Part shown: in pieces, positions 18,166-26,785 of the stretch
How positions within the stretch are numbered: the stretch's first letter is position 1
Layout: every line of letters begins with the position of its first letter
Notes under the pieces: model-generated
The model's database searches: none
Told to the model about the DNA's origin: nothing
The model's input: only the letters and a program-made list of their open reading frames with translations
NCBI GenBank assembly: GCA_965243185.1
Contig: OZ251531.1
Coordinates: 2,418,001 to 2,482,000, forward strand
DNA length: 64,000 bases
Direction of reading: 5' to 3'
Source: CBDBCU01 sp965243185
GTDB taxonomy: Bacteria > Chloroflexota > Dehalococcoidia > Lucifugimonadales > UBA3495
Made by a program: the position numbers and the translations under genes

Positions 18166-19611
18166 TTACGCCACCGTCGCCGCTTGCTCAACCAGCCGGG
18201 CGTAGCGCGCCAGATACTCCCCCACATCCAGCACCTGGATGGTGTTGGTGGTGCCGGATACCCCGGTCAAGTTGCCGTGAACGATGGTAACTACATCCGA
18301 CTCCGTCACCAGCCCGGTGGACATCGCCGCGTTAATCAGCATTGCCACCAGCTTGGCAATATCCTCCTCCAGCGGTATCACTCCGCTGGGATAAAGGCCC
18401 CAGCCCATACACAGCTTGCCCAAAGTTTCCGCATCGTGGGCAAAGACGATAACATCGCTCTCCGGGCGGTAGCGGGCCAGCTCAAAGGCGGCCCGGCCGG
18501 TACTGGTAACGACGATGGGCTTGGCGTTAAGTTCATTCACCAGGCGGCTGGCCCCGGCGGCGATAGCCTGCGTCCGATCCCGCGCCCGAAAGTTCTTGTG
18601 AAAGGGATAGACCCGCTCCGACTCCCGAATGGTAACATCGGCTACCTGCACCGCTTCCACCGGAAACTGACCGACCGCAATTTCATCCGACAGCAGGATG
18701 GAATCGCACCCGTCCAGTACCGCGTTGCTGATGTCCGAAACTTCGGCTCGGGTCGGCGTCGGCGACATTACCATGGACCGCAGCATTTGCGTGGCGATGC
18801 AGGATACCTTGGCCGCTTCGTTGGCTTTCCGCACCACTTCCTTTTGCACCAATGGCACCCGGGCCATCGGGATTTCCACTCCCAAATCGCCCCGGGCCAC
18901 CATCACCCCGTCCACTTCCGCCAGAATTTCATCCAGATTGTCGATACCCTCGCCCCGCTCCAGCTTTGCCATAACCGGCGCCCGGCTGCCGATACTGTTC
19001 AGGTAAGCCTTGGCGTAGCGCACATCCTCCCCGGTGCGGACAAAAGACACCGCGACCCAATCGACCTTTTGCTCCACGCCAAAGCGCAGGGCGGCCTTAT
19101 CCTCCTCGGTCAGCACCGGCAGGTCGATGGACACTCCCGGCAGGTTGACTCCCTTGAAGGATGAAATAATGCCGCCGTTGCGGACGCGGGTTTTCAACTC
19201 CAACTCATGCTTTTCCAGCACTTCCAGACAGACAATCCCGTCGGAAACGAAAACCAGATTGCCCTCCCGCAGATTCCGCAGCACCCCCGGCTCCGGGAAA
19301 GGAATAACCGCCGGGTCGTCAGACCCTTCCGCCGGGGTTACCCAATACTCCTCGCCCTGATTCAGCTGCCGGGCTTCCGACAACTGCCCCAACCGCAGCT
19401 TGACGCCGCCCAGGTCTTGCAGCACCGCCACATGGCGGCCGTGCCGCTGCGCCAGTTGGCGGACGGCGTGAATTATCTCCTCATGCTCGGCAAAGGTGCC
19501 GTGGGAGAAGTTAAGCCGGGCGCAGTCCATCCCCCCCAGAATCAGCTGCTCCAGCCTTTCCGGGGTGTTCGAGGACGGGCCGATGGTGGCGATAATCTTG
19601 GTTTTCCGCAT
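18166..19611 (-). CDS. pyk: Pyruvate kinase
   Basis: 481 residues. It converts phosphoenolpyruvate and ADP to pyruvate and ATP. It starts MRKTKIIATIGPSS, the canonical N-terminus, with MDCARLNFSHG supplying substrate and K+ contacts. The active site MVARGDLGVEIP and the conserved RAEVSDISNAVLDG follow, and the allosteric C-terminal domain contains VVTSTGRAAFELARYRP. The ATG at 19611 is clear. A Nudix hydrolase follows at 40 bp. Confidence 0.96.
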   Translation of the reverse strand: MRKTKIIATIGPSSNTPERLEQLILGGMDCARLNFSHGTFAEHEEIIHAVRQLAQRHGRHVAVLQDLGGVKLRLGQLSEARQLNQGEEYWVTPAEGSDDPAVIPFPEPGVLRNLREGNLVFVSDGIVCLEVLEKHELELKTRVRNGGIISSFKGVNLPGVSIDLPVLTEEDKAALRFGVEQKVDWVAVSFVRTGEDVRYAKAYLNSIGSRAPVMAKLERGEGIDNLDEILAEVDGVMVARGDLGVEIPMARVPLVQKEVVRKANEAAKVSCIATQMLRSMVMSPTPTRAEVSDISNAVLDGCDSILLSDEIAVGQFPVEAVQVADVTIRESERVYPFHKNFRARDRTQAIAAGASRLVNELNAKPIVVTSTGRAAFELARYRPESDVIVFAHDAETLGKLCMGWGLYPSGVIPLEEDIAKLVAMLINAAMSTGLVTESDVVTIVHGNLTGVSGTTNTIQVLDVGEYLARYARLVEQAATVA

Positions 19612-19748
19612 AGCGTCCCTGCGACAAGTTCAGGATAAGCGGATAAGCAAACAATAAAGATACCGCTTGCTCTCCGGATTCTACCCTCCGGCAACAAATA
19701 CTGGATGGGCGGGAAACCCGGAAAGCAAGCGGAGCCGGCGGCGGTTTC

Positions 19749-20948
19749 CTAGCGGCCCGATTCCCGGCCGGCAAAGTAGGAATCGGTCGCCGCCCGCAGC
19801 CCGGTAACCCGATTCTCTTGCAGCGCAATCCGCCTTTCCGCCGCCCACTGGTTCGACGCCATAATTCCGTCCAGGCTGCCCTGGAACCGCGGCATTACAT
19901 AACGCGCCAGCAGTTCGTAGCTGTGCAGTACCTTGTGCCGCGGCGCCCAATCCTCGACCCGAATCATAAAGCTGCCAAAGCCGCCGCTGATTTCCTGCAA
20001 CCGCTCAATGCCGGCAATGCAGTCGTCCGGCGTGCCGACAATCCACTGGTTATGCTCCACCATATAGTCCACAATTTGCTCCGCCGGCACCGGCGGCGTT
20101 TCGTTGCCCAGGGTATTGCCGAAATACTCGGTAATCAGCCGGCCCCCGCCGACCCGAATATCCTCCATCGCCTCTTTCTTGCTTTCCGCCAGATGGCAGC
20201 CCACGACCAGCCCCCAATCCTCCCGATGCACCGTCTTGCCGTGTTCCGCCGCCGCATCCTCGGCGATTGACCACAGTTCCTTGAGGCTGGTTGCGCGCAC
20301 CGTATCCCGGGGGATGCTCATCGACAGCACCGCCGCCCCGTGCTTGCCGGCCAAGCTCACCCCGGCCGGGGACTGCACCGACGCCACCGCCACCGGCAAG
20401 TGCGGCCGCTGGTAAGGCCGCAGTTGCAGCACCGCCTCGTTCAACTCGAACCAGTCGCTCTTGTAGGACAGCGGCTCCGTTTCGTTGAACAGCCGCAGGA
20501 TGATGCCCAAAGACTCGTCCATCATTTCCCGCTGCCGCGCCGGGTTTATGCCCAACATCAAAGCGTCCGAGGCCAATGCGCCCGGGCCGACGCCCAGGAT
20601 GACCCGCCCCTTGGTCAGATGATCCAGCAGCACCATCCGGTTCGCCACCATCAAGGGATGGTGATAGGGCAGGCTGATGACGCCGGTACCCAGGCGGATG
20701 TTGCGGGTGCGCTCCGCCGCCGTGGCGATAAACACCTCCGGGGACGCGATAGTTTCCCAACCCGCGCTGTGGTGTTCGCCGATATAGGCTGCGTCAAAGC
20801 CCAGCAAATCCAGCCATTGCAGCAGTTCCAAGTCCCGCTCCAGGGCCAGGGTCGGGTTCTCCCCCGGCCGGTGAAAGGGCGCCATAAAAACCCCGAACTT
20901 CATCCGTTGGGCCGTCCCGTTAGTTGCGCCGTTGCTCAAGGCCGTCAT
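19749..20948 (-). CDS. LLM-class flavin-dependent oxidoreductase (luciferase-like)
   Basis: 399 residues with the bacterial luciferase-like TIM barrel: KFGVFMAPFH, GFDAAYIGEHH, RLGTGVISLPYHHP, GRVILGVGPGA and LPVAVASVQSPAG. These enzymes use reduced FMN or F420 for monooxygenation or hydride transfer. Expanded sets are typical of SAR202 Chloroflexota and have been proposed to oxidise recalcitrant organic matter. Substrate unknown. It sits between pyk and an IS copy as a single gene with the ATG at 20948. Confidence 0.9.
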   Translation of the reverse strand: MTALSNGATNGTAQRMKFGVFMAPFHRPGENPTLALERDLELLQWLDLLGFDAAYIGEHHSAGWETIASPEVFIATAAERTRNIRLGTGVISLPYHHPLMVANRMVLLDHLTKGRVILGVGPGALASDALMLGINPARQREMMDESLGIILRLFNETEPLSYKSDWFELNEAVLQLRPYQRPHLPVAVASVQSPAGVSLAGKHGAAVLSMSIPRDTVRATSLKELWSIAEDAAAEHGKTVHREDWGLVVGCHLAESKKEAMEDIRVGGGRLITEYFGNTLGNETPPVPAEQIVDYMVEHNQWIVGTPDDCIAGIERLQEISGGFGSFMIRVEDWAPRHKVLHSYELLARYVMPRFQGSLDGIMASNQWAAERRIALQENRVTGLRAATDSYFAGRESGR

Positions 20949-21087
20949 CGCTAATCCTCCCCGGACGATTTTCCCGAACTTTCCGCTAATTCTAACACGC
21001 CTGGCCCGGTATATCTACGCCCCGGCCGCCCAATGTCCATTAACATTATGTCATTCCCCGCCGCAATCCCTCCGATAGCGTTGCATT

Positions 21088-21873
21088 TTAGGTGGTTTGG
21101 TTGAGCAAGCCCCGGGTTTGCAGCAAAGCCAGCAGGTTATGCTCTGACCAGACCGTCCCCAATCGCTCCCGCCGGCGCAACTCCCGATTGTAGCGTTCCA
21201 GGCGGGAAGTAGTCCGGTAGGCAACCTCTCCCGTAGTCCAATACTGCCGGCCGGCGGTCAATGCCTTGTCCAGCCAGTAAGCGGCGGCGCCCTCGGTCAA
21301 CTCCATTATTTGACCGGCGTAGCTCTGGGCCGCCGCCGCGCTGTCAGTCAACAGCAGTTGCCGGGCGGCGGCCAAGCCGGCCTTCCCGATATTCCGTCCA
21401 TATTCCCGCAGCAGGTGAAAGATACACAGCTGATGCGGCGCCGCCCGTCCATACACCCACTGGATGCCGGCCGCAATGGCCCGGTCGCCGTCGCTGACCA
21501 GATGTCGGGGTGGCGCGGCTCCGGACTGCTCGGCCAACTCCAGGGCCGCCGCCCAAGGCCCGAAAGTCGCCAAGACCGCCCCGGTTTCGTCCCGGATTAC
21601 CTTCAATTCCTGAGGGCCCTGCCGGGTGCGCGTCCATAAACCATCCAGTTCCCACACTGCCCCCGGCAACCGGGGCCGGGTCAAGGCCAACCGCCGCAGC
21701 CAGCGACACAAGGTGCTTTTGACACAACCCACCCACTGCCCCGCTTGGGCGTAACTCAAACCCTGGGCCGCCAGGCTCAAAGCCCGGTCCCGAGTTTTTT
21801 TGAGAACCGTTGGTAACGAACCTCCGGCCCCAGCAGCGCCGCGCCGCCCGCCAGTTGGCGACATTGCCCACAA
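21088..21873 (-). CDS. IS copy 1 transposase, ORF B (catalytic part, made by frameshift)
   Basis: Catalytic part of the transposase, up to 261 residues if read from its first start. An HTH-like segment AGQWVGCVKSTLCRWLRRL is followed by WELDGLW (first acidic residue), HLVSDGDRAI (second) and LCIFHLLRE (C-x2-H), with a C-terminal RLERYNRELRRRERLG. ORF B has no good ribosome site and overlaps ORF A by 97 bp in the -1 frame. At AAAAAAAC (near 21796-21803) the A-frame Ser-Lys-Lys would continue as Lys-Lys-Thr-Arg in the B frame, giving one protein of about 340 residues. Confidence 0.85.
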   Translation of the reverse strand: MWAMSPTGGRRGAAGAGGSLPTVLKKTRDRALSLAAQGLSYAQAGQWVGCVKSTLCRWLRRLALTRPRLPGAVWELDGLWTRTRQGPQELKVIRDETGAVLATFGPWAAALELAEQSGAAPPRHLVSDGDRAIAAGIQWVYGRAAPHQLCIFHLLREYGRNIGKAGLAAARQLLLTDSAAAAQSYAGQIMELTEGAAAYWLDKALTAGRQYWTTGEVAYRTTSRLERYNRELRRRERLGTVWSEHNLLALLQTRGLLNQTT

Positions 21874-22070
21874 CGAAACACCGGAACCGCTATCCGGATG
21901 GGCCCATAGGACGTGACAATGGTGCGGTCATAGCGATGGTGGCGGTGCATCGCCAGAGCGCACTGAGCACATCGGGGCTGATAATGATCCAGGGCTTGTT
22001 GCAGCTTCGCCTGCAACTGGAGCGGAATTTCCTGCTCCAGTTGGGTCTCCAAATCGTCCAGCAATCCCAT
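21777..22070 (-). CDS. IS copy 1 transposase, ORF A (zinc-finger N-terminal part)
   Basis: 97 residues from the ATG at 22070, preceded by GGGAGG at suitable spacing; longer in-frame starts read through the IS end into flanking DNA. Helical N-terminus (LLDDLETQLEQEIPLQ), then two CxxC pairs (CAQC and CGQC) around RHHRYDRTIVTSYGPI, the DNA-end-binding zinc module seen in related transposases. The frame stops just after the A7 slip site. Confidence 0.82.
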   Translation of the reverse strand: MGLLDDLETQLEQEIPLQLQAKLQQALDHYQPRCAQCALAMHRHHRYDRTIVTSYGPIRIAVPVFRCGQCRQLAGGAALLGPEVRYQRFSKKLGTGL

Positions 22071-22230
22071 GACAGCGCACCTCCCGTCAACCAGCAAGGC
22101 CGGCCTTTTCCCCATTCTACAACTAAACCACCTAAATCGGAACGCTATCAATCCCTCCGAGGGACTAGCCTTAACTTCCCAACAGTGGTATCTTAAACCC
22201 GAAACATCCAACCGCGGGAGGAGCAGCATT

Positions 22231-22659
22231 ATGGCCCAGATTAAGCACATTGCCATTGCCACCCAGGACGCCGACGCCACCGCCCGGTTCTACACCGAAG
22301 TTTTCGGCCTGCGCGAAATCGCCAAACTCGACTCCGCCAACGCCAAGGGCTACTACCTCAGCGACGGCAACATCAACCTGGCGATTCTCGACTTCCAGAA
22401 CGACCAGGTCGCCGGCCCGGAGTACGGCCAGACCTACAGCGGCATCCACCACATCGGCTTTGAGGTCGAGAGCCTCGAGCAGATTGCCGAAAAGTTGCAA
22501 GCCGCCGGCTCCACCACCCGGGACGAAATCAACCAAGCCCTCGGCGTCGGTATGCCCGGCATCCGCCACGCCAATGTCGAAGTCAAATACAGCGGCCCCA
22601 ACGGCGAAATCCTCGATGTCTCCGAAACCGGCTGGGTCGGCACGCGCGGCCTGGATTAG
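22231..22659 (+). CDS. VOC-family (glyoxalase-fold) protein
   Basis: 142 residues. Two beta-alpha-beta-beta-beta modules: IKHIAIATQDADATARFYTE in the first and IHHIGFEVESLEQIAEKL in the second. Candidate metal ligands are His6 in the first strand, a His in the second module and the Glu near GEILDVSE. Spacing resembles glyoxalase I or methylmalonyl-CoA epimerase, but the substrate cannot be assigned. The ATG at 22231 has GGGAGGAGC upstream. The IS copy ends 81 bp upstream, so native upstream regulation may be displaced. Confidence 0.85.
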   Translation: MAQIKHIAIATQDADATARFYTEVFGLREIAKLDSANAKGYYLSDGNINLAILDFQNDQVAGPEYGQTYSGIHHIGFEVESLEQIAEKLQAAGSTTRDEINQALGVGMPGIRHANVEVKYSGPNGEILDVSETGWVGTRGLD

Positions 22660-22693
22660 GAGATACAAAGCCCTCTCTGTTCTCCAAGTCAGC

Positions 22694-22730
22694 AAACCGC
22701 CCGGCGGGAATACCATCCGCCGGGCGGTTT
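22694..22730. terminator. Bidirectional intrinsic terminator
   Basis: AAACCGCCCGGCGG, nine bases, CCGCCGGGCGGTTT: a perfect 14-bp stem between the convergent VOC and Nudix genes. The last base pair overlaps the Nudix stop codon. Confidence 0.88.
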
Positions 22731-23107
22731 CATTTAATAAAGGGCGGCTTGTTCAATAAGGCCAATGCGCCTCGGACATGGCCTTGCAGCGGTACCGCGG
22801 CCGGTTCCTGACCGTCCCACCAACGGTAAGCGGAGATTTCTTTACGCTGCAAACTTACCTCGCCATAAACTTCCGCCAGAAAGACGAAGTGGTAAGCCCG
22901 CCTACCGTCTATATCACCGATATAGCGGATTTGACTCACCTTCAACCGGGTTTCCTCGTGAAGCTCCCGCACGGCGGCCAACAAAGTTGGCTCCCCAGGC
23001 TCAACCCCGCCTCCCGGCAAGGAATAGTGGCTAGTACCCTTTTCCTGAACCAACAGGTAACGGCCATCCTTTACCGCCAGCACCGTGGAACGGCGACGCT
23101 TGGTCAT
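22730..23107 (-). CDS. Nudix hydrolase
   Basis: 125 residues. The Nudix box GGVEPGEPTLLAAVRELHEE plus TRL is complete, placed after YSLPGGG as usual. A small MutT-like enzyme acting on a nucleotide diphosphate derivative; substrate unknown. The ATG at 23107 opens MTKRRRSTVLAV. Its stop lies inside the shared terminator. Confidence 0.88.
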   Translation of the reverse strand: MTKRRRSTVLAVKDGRYLLVQEKGTSHYSLPGGGVEPGEPTLLAAVRELHEETRLKVSQIRYIGDIDGRRAYHFVFLAEVYGEVSLQRKEISAYRWWDGQEPAAVPLQGHVRGALALLNKPPFIK

Positions 23108-23138
23108 TTAACCTCCTTCAGGCTCGGGATGATTACGG

Positions 23139-23687
23139 CTACCCTTTGCCGTGCCGTAGCCGCCGCAACACCCACAACTCCGCGCCCACGGCCACAACCT
23201 TATAGCGAAAGGTGAGGCCCTTGTAACGCCAAACCCTGCCCTCGTCCTCGAGGGTCATTTTGGTTTCCAGTTTTTGGACCTTGGCCCAAATCCACGGGGG
23301 AATATGGTGACGATTCGTGTTGCTGCCAATATACTCCCACTCGAACTTGTCGTCGTTCTGAAACAGGCTGGCGAGTTTGTTCAGGAGTTTCACTATCGGC
23401 GCCTCAGTCCCACTCGACCTGGAATGACTTGGGGGATTCATATTCCGGGGGCGCCGCAGGACCAGTACTTGCGTACCTTGGCCGTGGTACGCAAAGATTC
23501 GGTAATAATAATGCCTGCCCCTCAGCAAATAGAACGGGTGGACGGCATCTGTCCACTCACATTCTATACGCGACATATCCATTGCGCGCATTGCTTTCCG
23601 CACCCAAGACGGAACTCCTTCCATATTGTTCTGCGGGAAATTGTTGCCGTACTCGCCGATATATTCCCAGCCATCCTTGTTTTTCAT
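23139..23687 (-). CDS. Unknown protein with an internal duplication
   Basis: 182 residues from the ATG at 23687, which has GGAGG six bases upstream. No known family recognised. Two copies of a roughly 75-residue module are visible. The first runs from WEYIGEYGNNFPQ through VPSWVRKAM, YLLRGRHYYYRIFA and TQVLVLRRPR; the second from WEYIGSNTNRHHIP through PPWIWAKVQ, YKGLTFRYKVVA and AELWVLRRLR. Each looks like a short helix plus a beta-hairpin sheet. No signal or membrane segment. Function unknown; a small-molecule or RNA-binding duplicated fold is one possibility. Confidence 0.75.
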   Translation of the reverse strand: MKNKDGWEYIGEYGNNFPQNNMEGVPSWVRKAMRAMDMSRIECEWTDAVHPFYLLRGRHYYYRIFAYHGQGTQVLVLRRPRNMNPPSHSRSSGTEAPIVKLLNKLASLFQNDDKFEWEYIGSNTNRHHIPPWIWAKVQKLETKMTLEDEGRVWRYKGLTFRYKVVAVGAELWVLRRLRHGKG

Positions 23688-23788
23688 CCAGAACCTCCGG
23701 CTCCGTTTTCTTATCCAGTAGCAACTGGCAGGGAACACATCCACCGGTAGATCATCAGCTTCCCCTGCCGTGTTGGACGGTATCCCCC

Positions 23789-24205
23789 CTACACCGCCGT
23801 AAACACCAGTCCAGGCTTTTCCCCGGCCGCCGACGCCGCCAAGTCCAGCGTCAAAGCCGTCCCGGTGGCAATGTTCTGCGGATTGGCGGCGTCCACTCCC
23901 AGGATGCGCGCGCTGATGCGCGGCCCTTCCTCCAGCGTAACTATCCCGGAGCAGTAAGGGTTGTTGCGCCCGTAGCCCAACGCCGCCAGAGCCGCCGGCA
24001 CTACCGATATGCAGGTGAAAGCGCTGAGCTGCCCCCGCCCGCTGAACTGATGCCACTCCATTTCCCGGCTGTGGCAAGTCGGACACATGGGCCGGGCTTC
24101 GGCGGAAAGTTGACTGCACTTCCGGCAGCGCGTCCCCATAAACTGCCCCTCTTGCAACCAGGCGTAAAAGGATGCGGCGTTAAACTCCCGCCCTTCCGTT
24201 GCCAT
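23789..24205 (-). CDS. DUF35 OB-fold protein with zinc ribbon, thiolase partner
   Basis: 138 residues from the ATG at 24205. The N-terminal zinc ribbon is C-x2-C ... C-x2-C (CRKC and CPTC), followed by an OB-fold (GQLSAFTCISVVP, then GIVTLEEGPRISARILG). DUF35 proteins are encoded with SCP2-type thiolases and form a complex that channels acyl-CoA substrates. Here the thiolase gene lies directly upstream with a 5-bp gap, which supports the pairing. Confidence 0.9.
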   Translation of the reverse strand: MATEGREFNAASFYAWLQEGQFMGTRCRKCSQLSAEARPMCPTCHSREMEWHQFSGRGQLSAFTCISVVPAALAALGYGRNNPYCSGIVTLEEGPRISARILGVDAANPQNIATGTALTLDLAASAAGEKPGLVFTAV

Positions 24206-24210
24206 ACCGC

Positions 24211-25497
24211 CTACACCCTCCGCAAAATGTTGACCACGCAAGTGCCGCCGGTGCCGCCCACATTATGGGTCAACCCCAACTCCAGATTGGGATTTGGCAC
24301 TTGTCGCGGCCCGGCTTCCCCCCGCAGCTGATGGAAAGTCTCGATAACCTGCGCCACCCCGGAGGCCCCTACCGGATGTCCCTTGGCCTTCAGCCCCCCG
24401 GAAGTGTTAATCGGCCGGTCGCCATTCAGCGCAGTGCGCCCTTCATCCACGGCCCGCGGCCCCGCGCCCGGCTCGAAAAAGCCCAAATCCTCCGTGGCGA
24501 CAATCTCCGCAATGGTAAAGCAGTCGTGGACTTCGGCCACCTGAATATCCAGCGGCCCCACGCCGGCCATGGCGTAGGCTTGCGCCGCCGCTTCCCGGGC
24601 CGCCGCCAGCGAAGTCAACTCCTCGGCATCATGCAGCGGCCGCCCCGACGCCTGCCCGGTACCCACAATCTGCACCGGCTTGTCGGTGAAACTGCCGGCA
24701 ATCTCCGCCGCCGCCAGCAGCACGCAGGACGCCCCGTCAGTGATGGGCGCGCAGTCATACAAGCGCAACGGCCAAGCAATCCACGGATTAGCCCGGTCAT
24801 CGTTCAAGAAATCCATCTCATCCTGCCAGTCGGGAACCGGCTCCCCCCGGGCCGCCGCCCGGGCCATCCGCCGCTCCATCATATCCCGCAGGGTCGAGTT
24901 AAACTGCGCCTTGGGGTTCAGCGCGCCATTGTTATGGTTCTTGATGCCCACTTTCAGCAAGTGGCTCAAGCTGGTTTCGTAGCGGTCAATATGCGCCTTG
25001 GCCAGCGCGCCGTAAATGCCGGGGAAAGTCAAGCCGGCCGGCACTTCATACAGCCCATCCGCCGCCGAAGCCAGCACATCGGTAACGCCTTCCGTCGGCA
25101 GGTTGGTCATCTTTTCCACGCCGCCCACCAGTACCACATCATACATCCCGGAGGCAATCGCCATCACGCCCTCCCGCAGAGCGCTCCCGCTGCTGGCGCA
25201 GGCGTTCTCAATACGGGTCACCGGCGTCGGCGTCATCCCCAGCCAGTCCGCCAGAATGGGCGCGGTATGCCCCTGCCCCTCGAACAGGTCGGCGGAGTAG
25301 TTGCCGATATAACCGCACTCAATATCGGCCACATCCATCCCCTGGTCGAGGTTTTCCAACAGATCCTGAAAGGCTGCCACGAACAGATCCCGGCTGGTCA
25401 TTTCCGGGAAAGCCCCGAACTGCGACAACCCGGCGCCTACAATCGAAACCGGCCGCCCCAGCTGCCGCCGCCGCCCCGCCGTCAACAAAGTAGCCAT
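24211..25497 (-). CDS. SCP2/lipid-transfer type thiolase
   Basis: 428 residues. The nucleophile Cys lies in RIENACASSGSALREG. The HDCFTIAE segment replaces the usual NEAFA loop, as in SCP2-type (sterol carrier or steroid side-chain) thiolases. Later motifs are NTSGGLKAKGHPVGAS and HNVGGTGGTCVV, with the second catalytic Cys. It probably cleaves or forms beta-ketoacyl-CoA in degradation of branched or cyclic acyl chains. Encoded with a DUF35 partner. The ATG at 25497 is clear. Confidence 0.92.
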   Translation of the reverse strand: MATLLTAGRRRQLGRPVSIVGAGLSQFGAFPEMTSRDLFVAAFQDLLENLDQGMDVADIECGYIGNYSADLFEGQGHTAPILADWLGMTPTPVTRIENACASSGSALREGVMAIASGMYDVVLVGGVEKMTNLPTEGVTDVLASAADGLYEVPAGLTFPGIYGALAKAHIDRYETSLSHLLKVGIKNHNNGALNPKAQFNSTLRDMMERRMARAAARGEPVPDWQDEMDFLNDDRANPWIAWPLRLYDCAPITDGASCVLLAAAEIAGSFTDKPVQIVGTGQASGRPLHDAEELTSLAAAREAAAQAYAMAGVGPLDIQVAEVHDCFTIAEIVATEDLGFFEPGAGPRAVDEGRTALNGDRPINTSGGLKAKGHPVGASGVAQVIETFHQLRGEAGPRQVPNPNLELGLTHNVGGTGGTCVVNILRRV

Positions 25498-25615
25498 AAC
25501 CTATCTGCCTCCAAAAAGGATTTGCCTGGGGGCTATTATGGGGCGATTGAGCGCTGGCGTCAATGCAACAAACGGATACAAACATTGATAAACAGGATTT
25601 AGGGTTTTGTCCCGC

Positions 25616-25645
25616 TTGACGGTTGACAATTCTCAAAATTATGTT
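25616..25645 (+). promoter_or_regulatory. Candidate promoter of the PLD-like nuclease gene
   Basis: -35 TTGACG, an 18-bp spacer, -10 TATGTT, in an AT-richer stretch about 65 bp upstream of the gene. An overlapping TTGACA at 25623 could be an alternative -35. Confidence 0.55.
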
Positions 25646-25710
25646 AATTTGCAATTGGTCTGGAAAATGACGCGGTTTGCTCCATCTAGCTCTATCGAGG
25701 AGTGCCAACT

Positions 25711-26607
25711 ATGCAGTTGCTCCGTTCACCGTGGTCTGAAGCCTTTAACGATTTCGGGCGGGCAATCCGCTCGGAGGCCATCTTGGTTGCGCCTTTCATC
25801 CGGGCTGAACCTCTAGCAAAGTTGGAGGCTTTGCTGAACCCGATCCATCCACCCCGGATTGACCTGATTACTAATCTGGCGGCAGACAGTCTTTTTCGCG
25901 GGATGGTAGATACCGAGGCCATAACCAAATTCGCTGAGGATCTGTCCTCCAAGGTAGCTGCGACGGTGACAGTGCGAGATTTGCGCGGCCTTCACGCCAA
26001 GACCTATGTTGCCGACCAAAACCTGGCCATCGTAACTTCAGGCAATTTAACCCAAGCTTCTCTCAATACTAACTCCGAATATGGAGTGAAGGTTACCAAA
26101 CCGGAGCTGGTTCGGGAGATTATCGACGACATTTGGGCGTACAGCTCACTTAGCACGGTGATACCGCTTTCCCTATTGGGGCAAATCACGGAAAGGACCC
26201 GGCAGGCCCGAGAAATGGCAGAGTTCCGTACCGCGGAGGATCAAGCTGTACGGTACCTCCAGCAAGACTTAGACTCAATCCTGTCTGGACTGAAGGCCCA
26301 GATGGGAGACGATGAACCGGATGGACTCGACTCGGGATCTATGCTTGGAGATCTTCCTCGTCAAGTATTCGGCCGGACAATCCTGAACGTCCTCCAAGTT
26401 CGAGGACAGATATCTACCGACGAGATGTACCATATCATACGCGAGTTGCATCCTGACCTCTGCGATGACTCTATACTCAGGATAAGCAGTACCGGAGTCC
26501 AGTATAAGGAGCCTCTCTGGAGATACCAAGTCAGGGTTGCACAAAAGCGCCACCGGGAAGGCGGGAGGATAAGGCTTGTTGACCGCAAGTGGCAACTGGT
26601 CAAGTGA
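25711..26607 (+). CDS. PLD-like (HKD) nuclease with C-terminal winged-helix-like domain
   Basis: 298 residues from the ATG at 25711, with GAGGAG eight bases upstream; a GTG three codons earlier is less likely. The N-terminal two-thirds is a phospholipase D-like fold with one HKD motif, HAKTYVAD, then SGNLTQASLNTNSEYGV, where the Asn and Glu complete the active site. Such single-HKD proteins act as dimers and many are nucleases. The C-terminal 90 residues (FGRTILNVLQVRGQIS, then VDRKWQLVK) look like a winged helix. Codon use and GC are visibly lower than in neighbours, which suggests recent transfer. A defence role is possible but unproven. Confidence 0.8.
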   Translation: MQLLRSPWSEAFNDFGRAIRSEAILVAPFIRAEPLAKLEALLNPIHPPRIDLITNLAADSLFRGMVDTEAITKFAEDLSSKVAATVTVRDLRGLHAKTYVADQNLAIVTSGNLTQASLNTNSEYGVKVTKPELVREIIDDIWAYSSLSTVIPLSLLGQITERTRQAREMAEFRTAEDQAVRYLQQDLDSILSGLKAQMGDDEPDGLDSGSMLGDLPRQVFGRTILNVLQVRGQISTDEMYHIIRELHPDLCDDSILRISSTGVQYKEPLWRYQVRVAQKRHREGGRIRLVDRKWQLVK

Positions 26608-26727
26608 CATTTCCTTGACCGGAACACTACTATAAAAAACGAGTTGACTATCCGGGGCAATTTCACCCGAAAGAGCTCAGGGTCTCTTGTCGCCAACTCT
26701 CCTTAAGCAGTGTTAATATACAGTAGC

Positions 26728-26779
26728 GCGGGGAAACTTTCAGCCCGGCGTCAGCTTCAAGTCAATTACATTTCCCCGC
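26728..26779 (+). promoter_or_regulatory. Leader inverted repeat before rsfS
   Basis: GCGGGGAAA (26728-26736) and TTTCCCCGC (26771-26779) are perfect complements across a 34-base loop, ending 6 bp before the proposed GTG start. It could control access to the ribosome site. Nothing else is seen in the 178-bp gap after the PLD-like gene. Confidence 0.35.
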
Positions 26780-26785
26780 CGCGAG

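Larger units (their letters stand above)
21074..22149 (-). mobile_element. Insertion sequence, copy 1 (1076 bp, -1 frameshift transposase)
   Basis: The terminal inverted repeats begin GATAGCGTT and share about 22 of 26 bases including TTTAGGTGGTTT. It is flanked by a perfect 9-bp target duplication AATCCCTCC (21065-21073 and 22150-22158). It carries two overlapping minus-strand frames joined at an A7 slippery run. A second copy of identical length lies at 46404-47479. The zinc-finger N-terminus plus DDE-like C-terminal part with a CxxH motif suggests the ISKra4/ISLre2 or Mutator-like groups; the exact IS family is uncertain. Confidence 0.92.

Noticed and set aside
23687..24119. N-terminal extension of the duplicated unknown protein
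   Set aside because: It overlaps the DUF35 gene in another frame, while a good ribosome site precedes the ATG at 23687.
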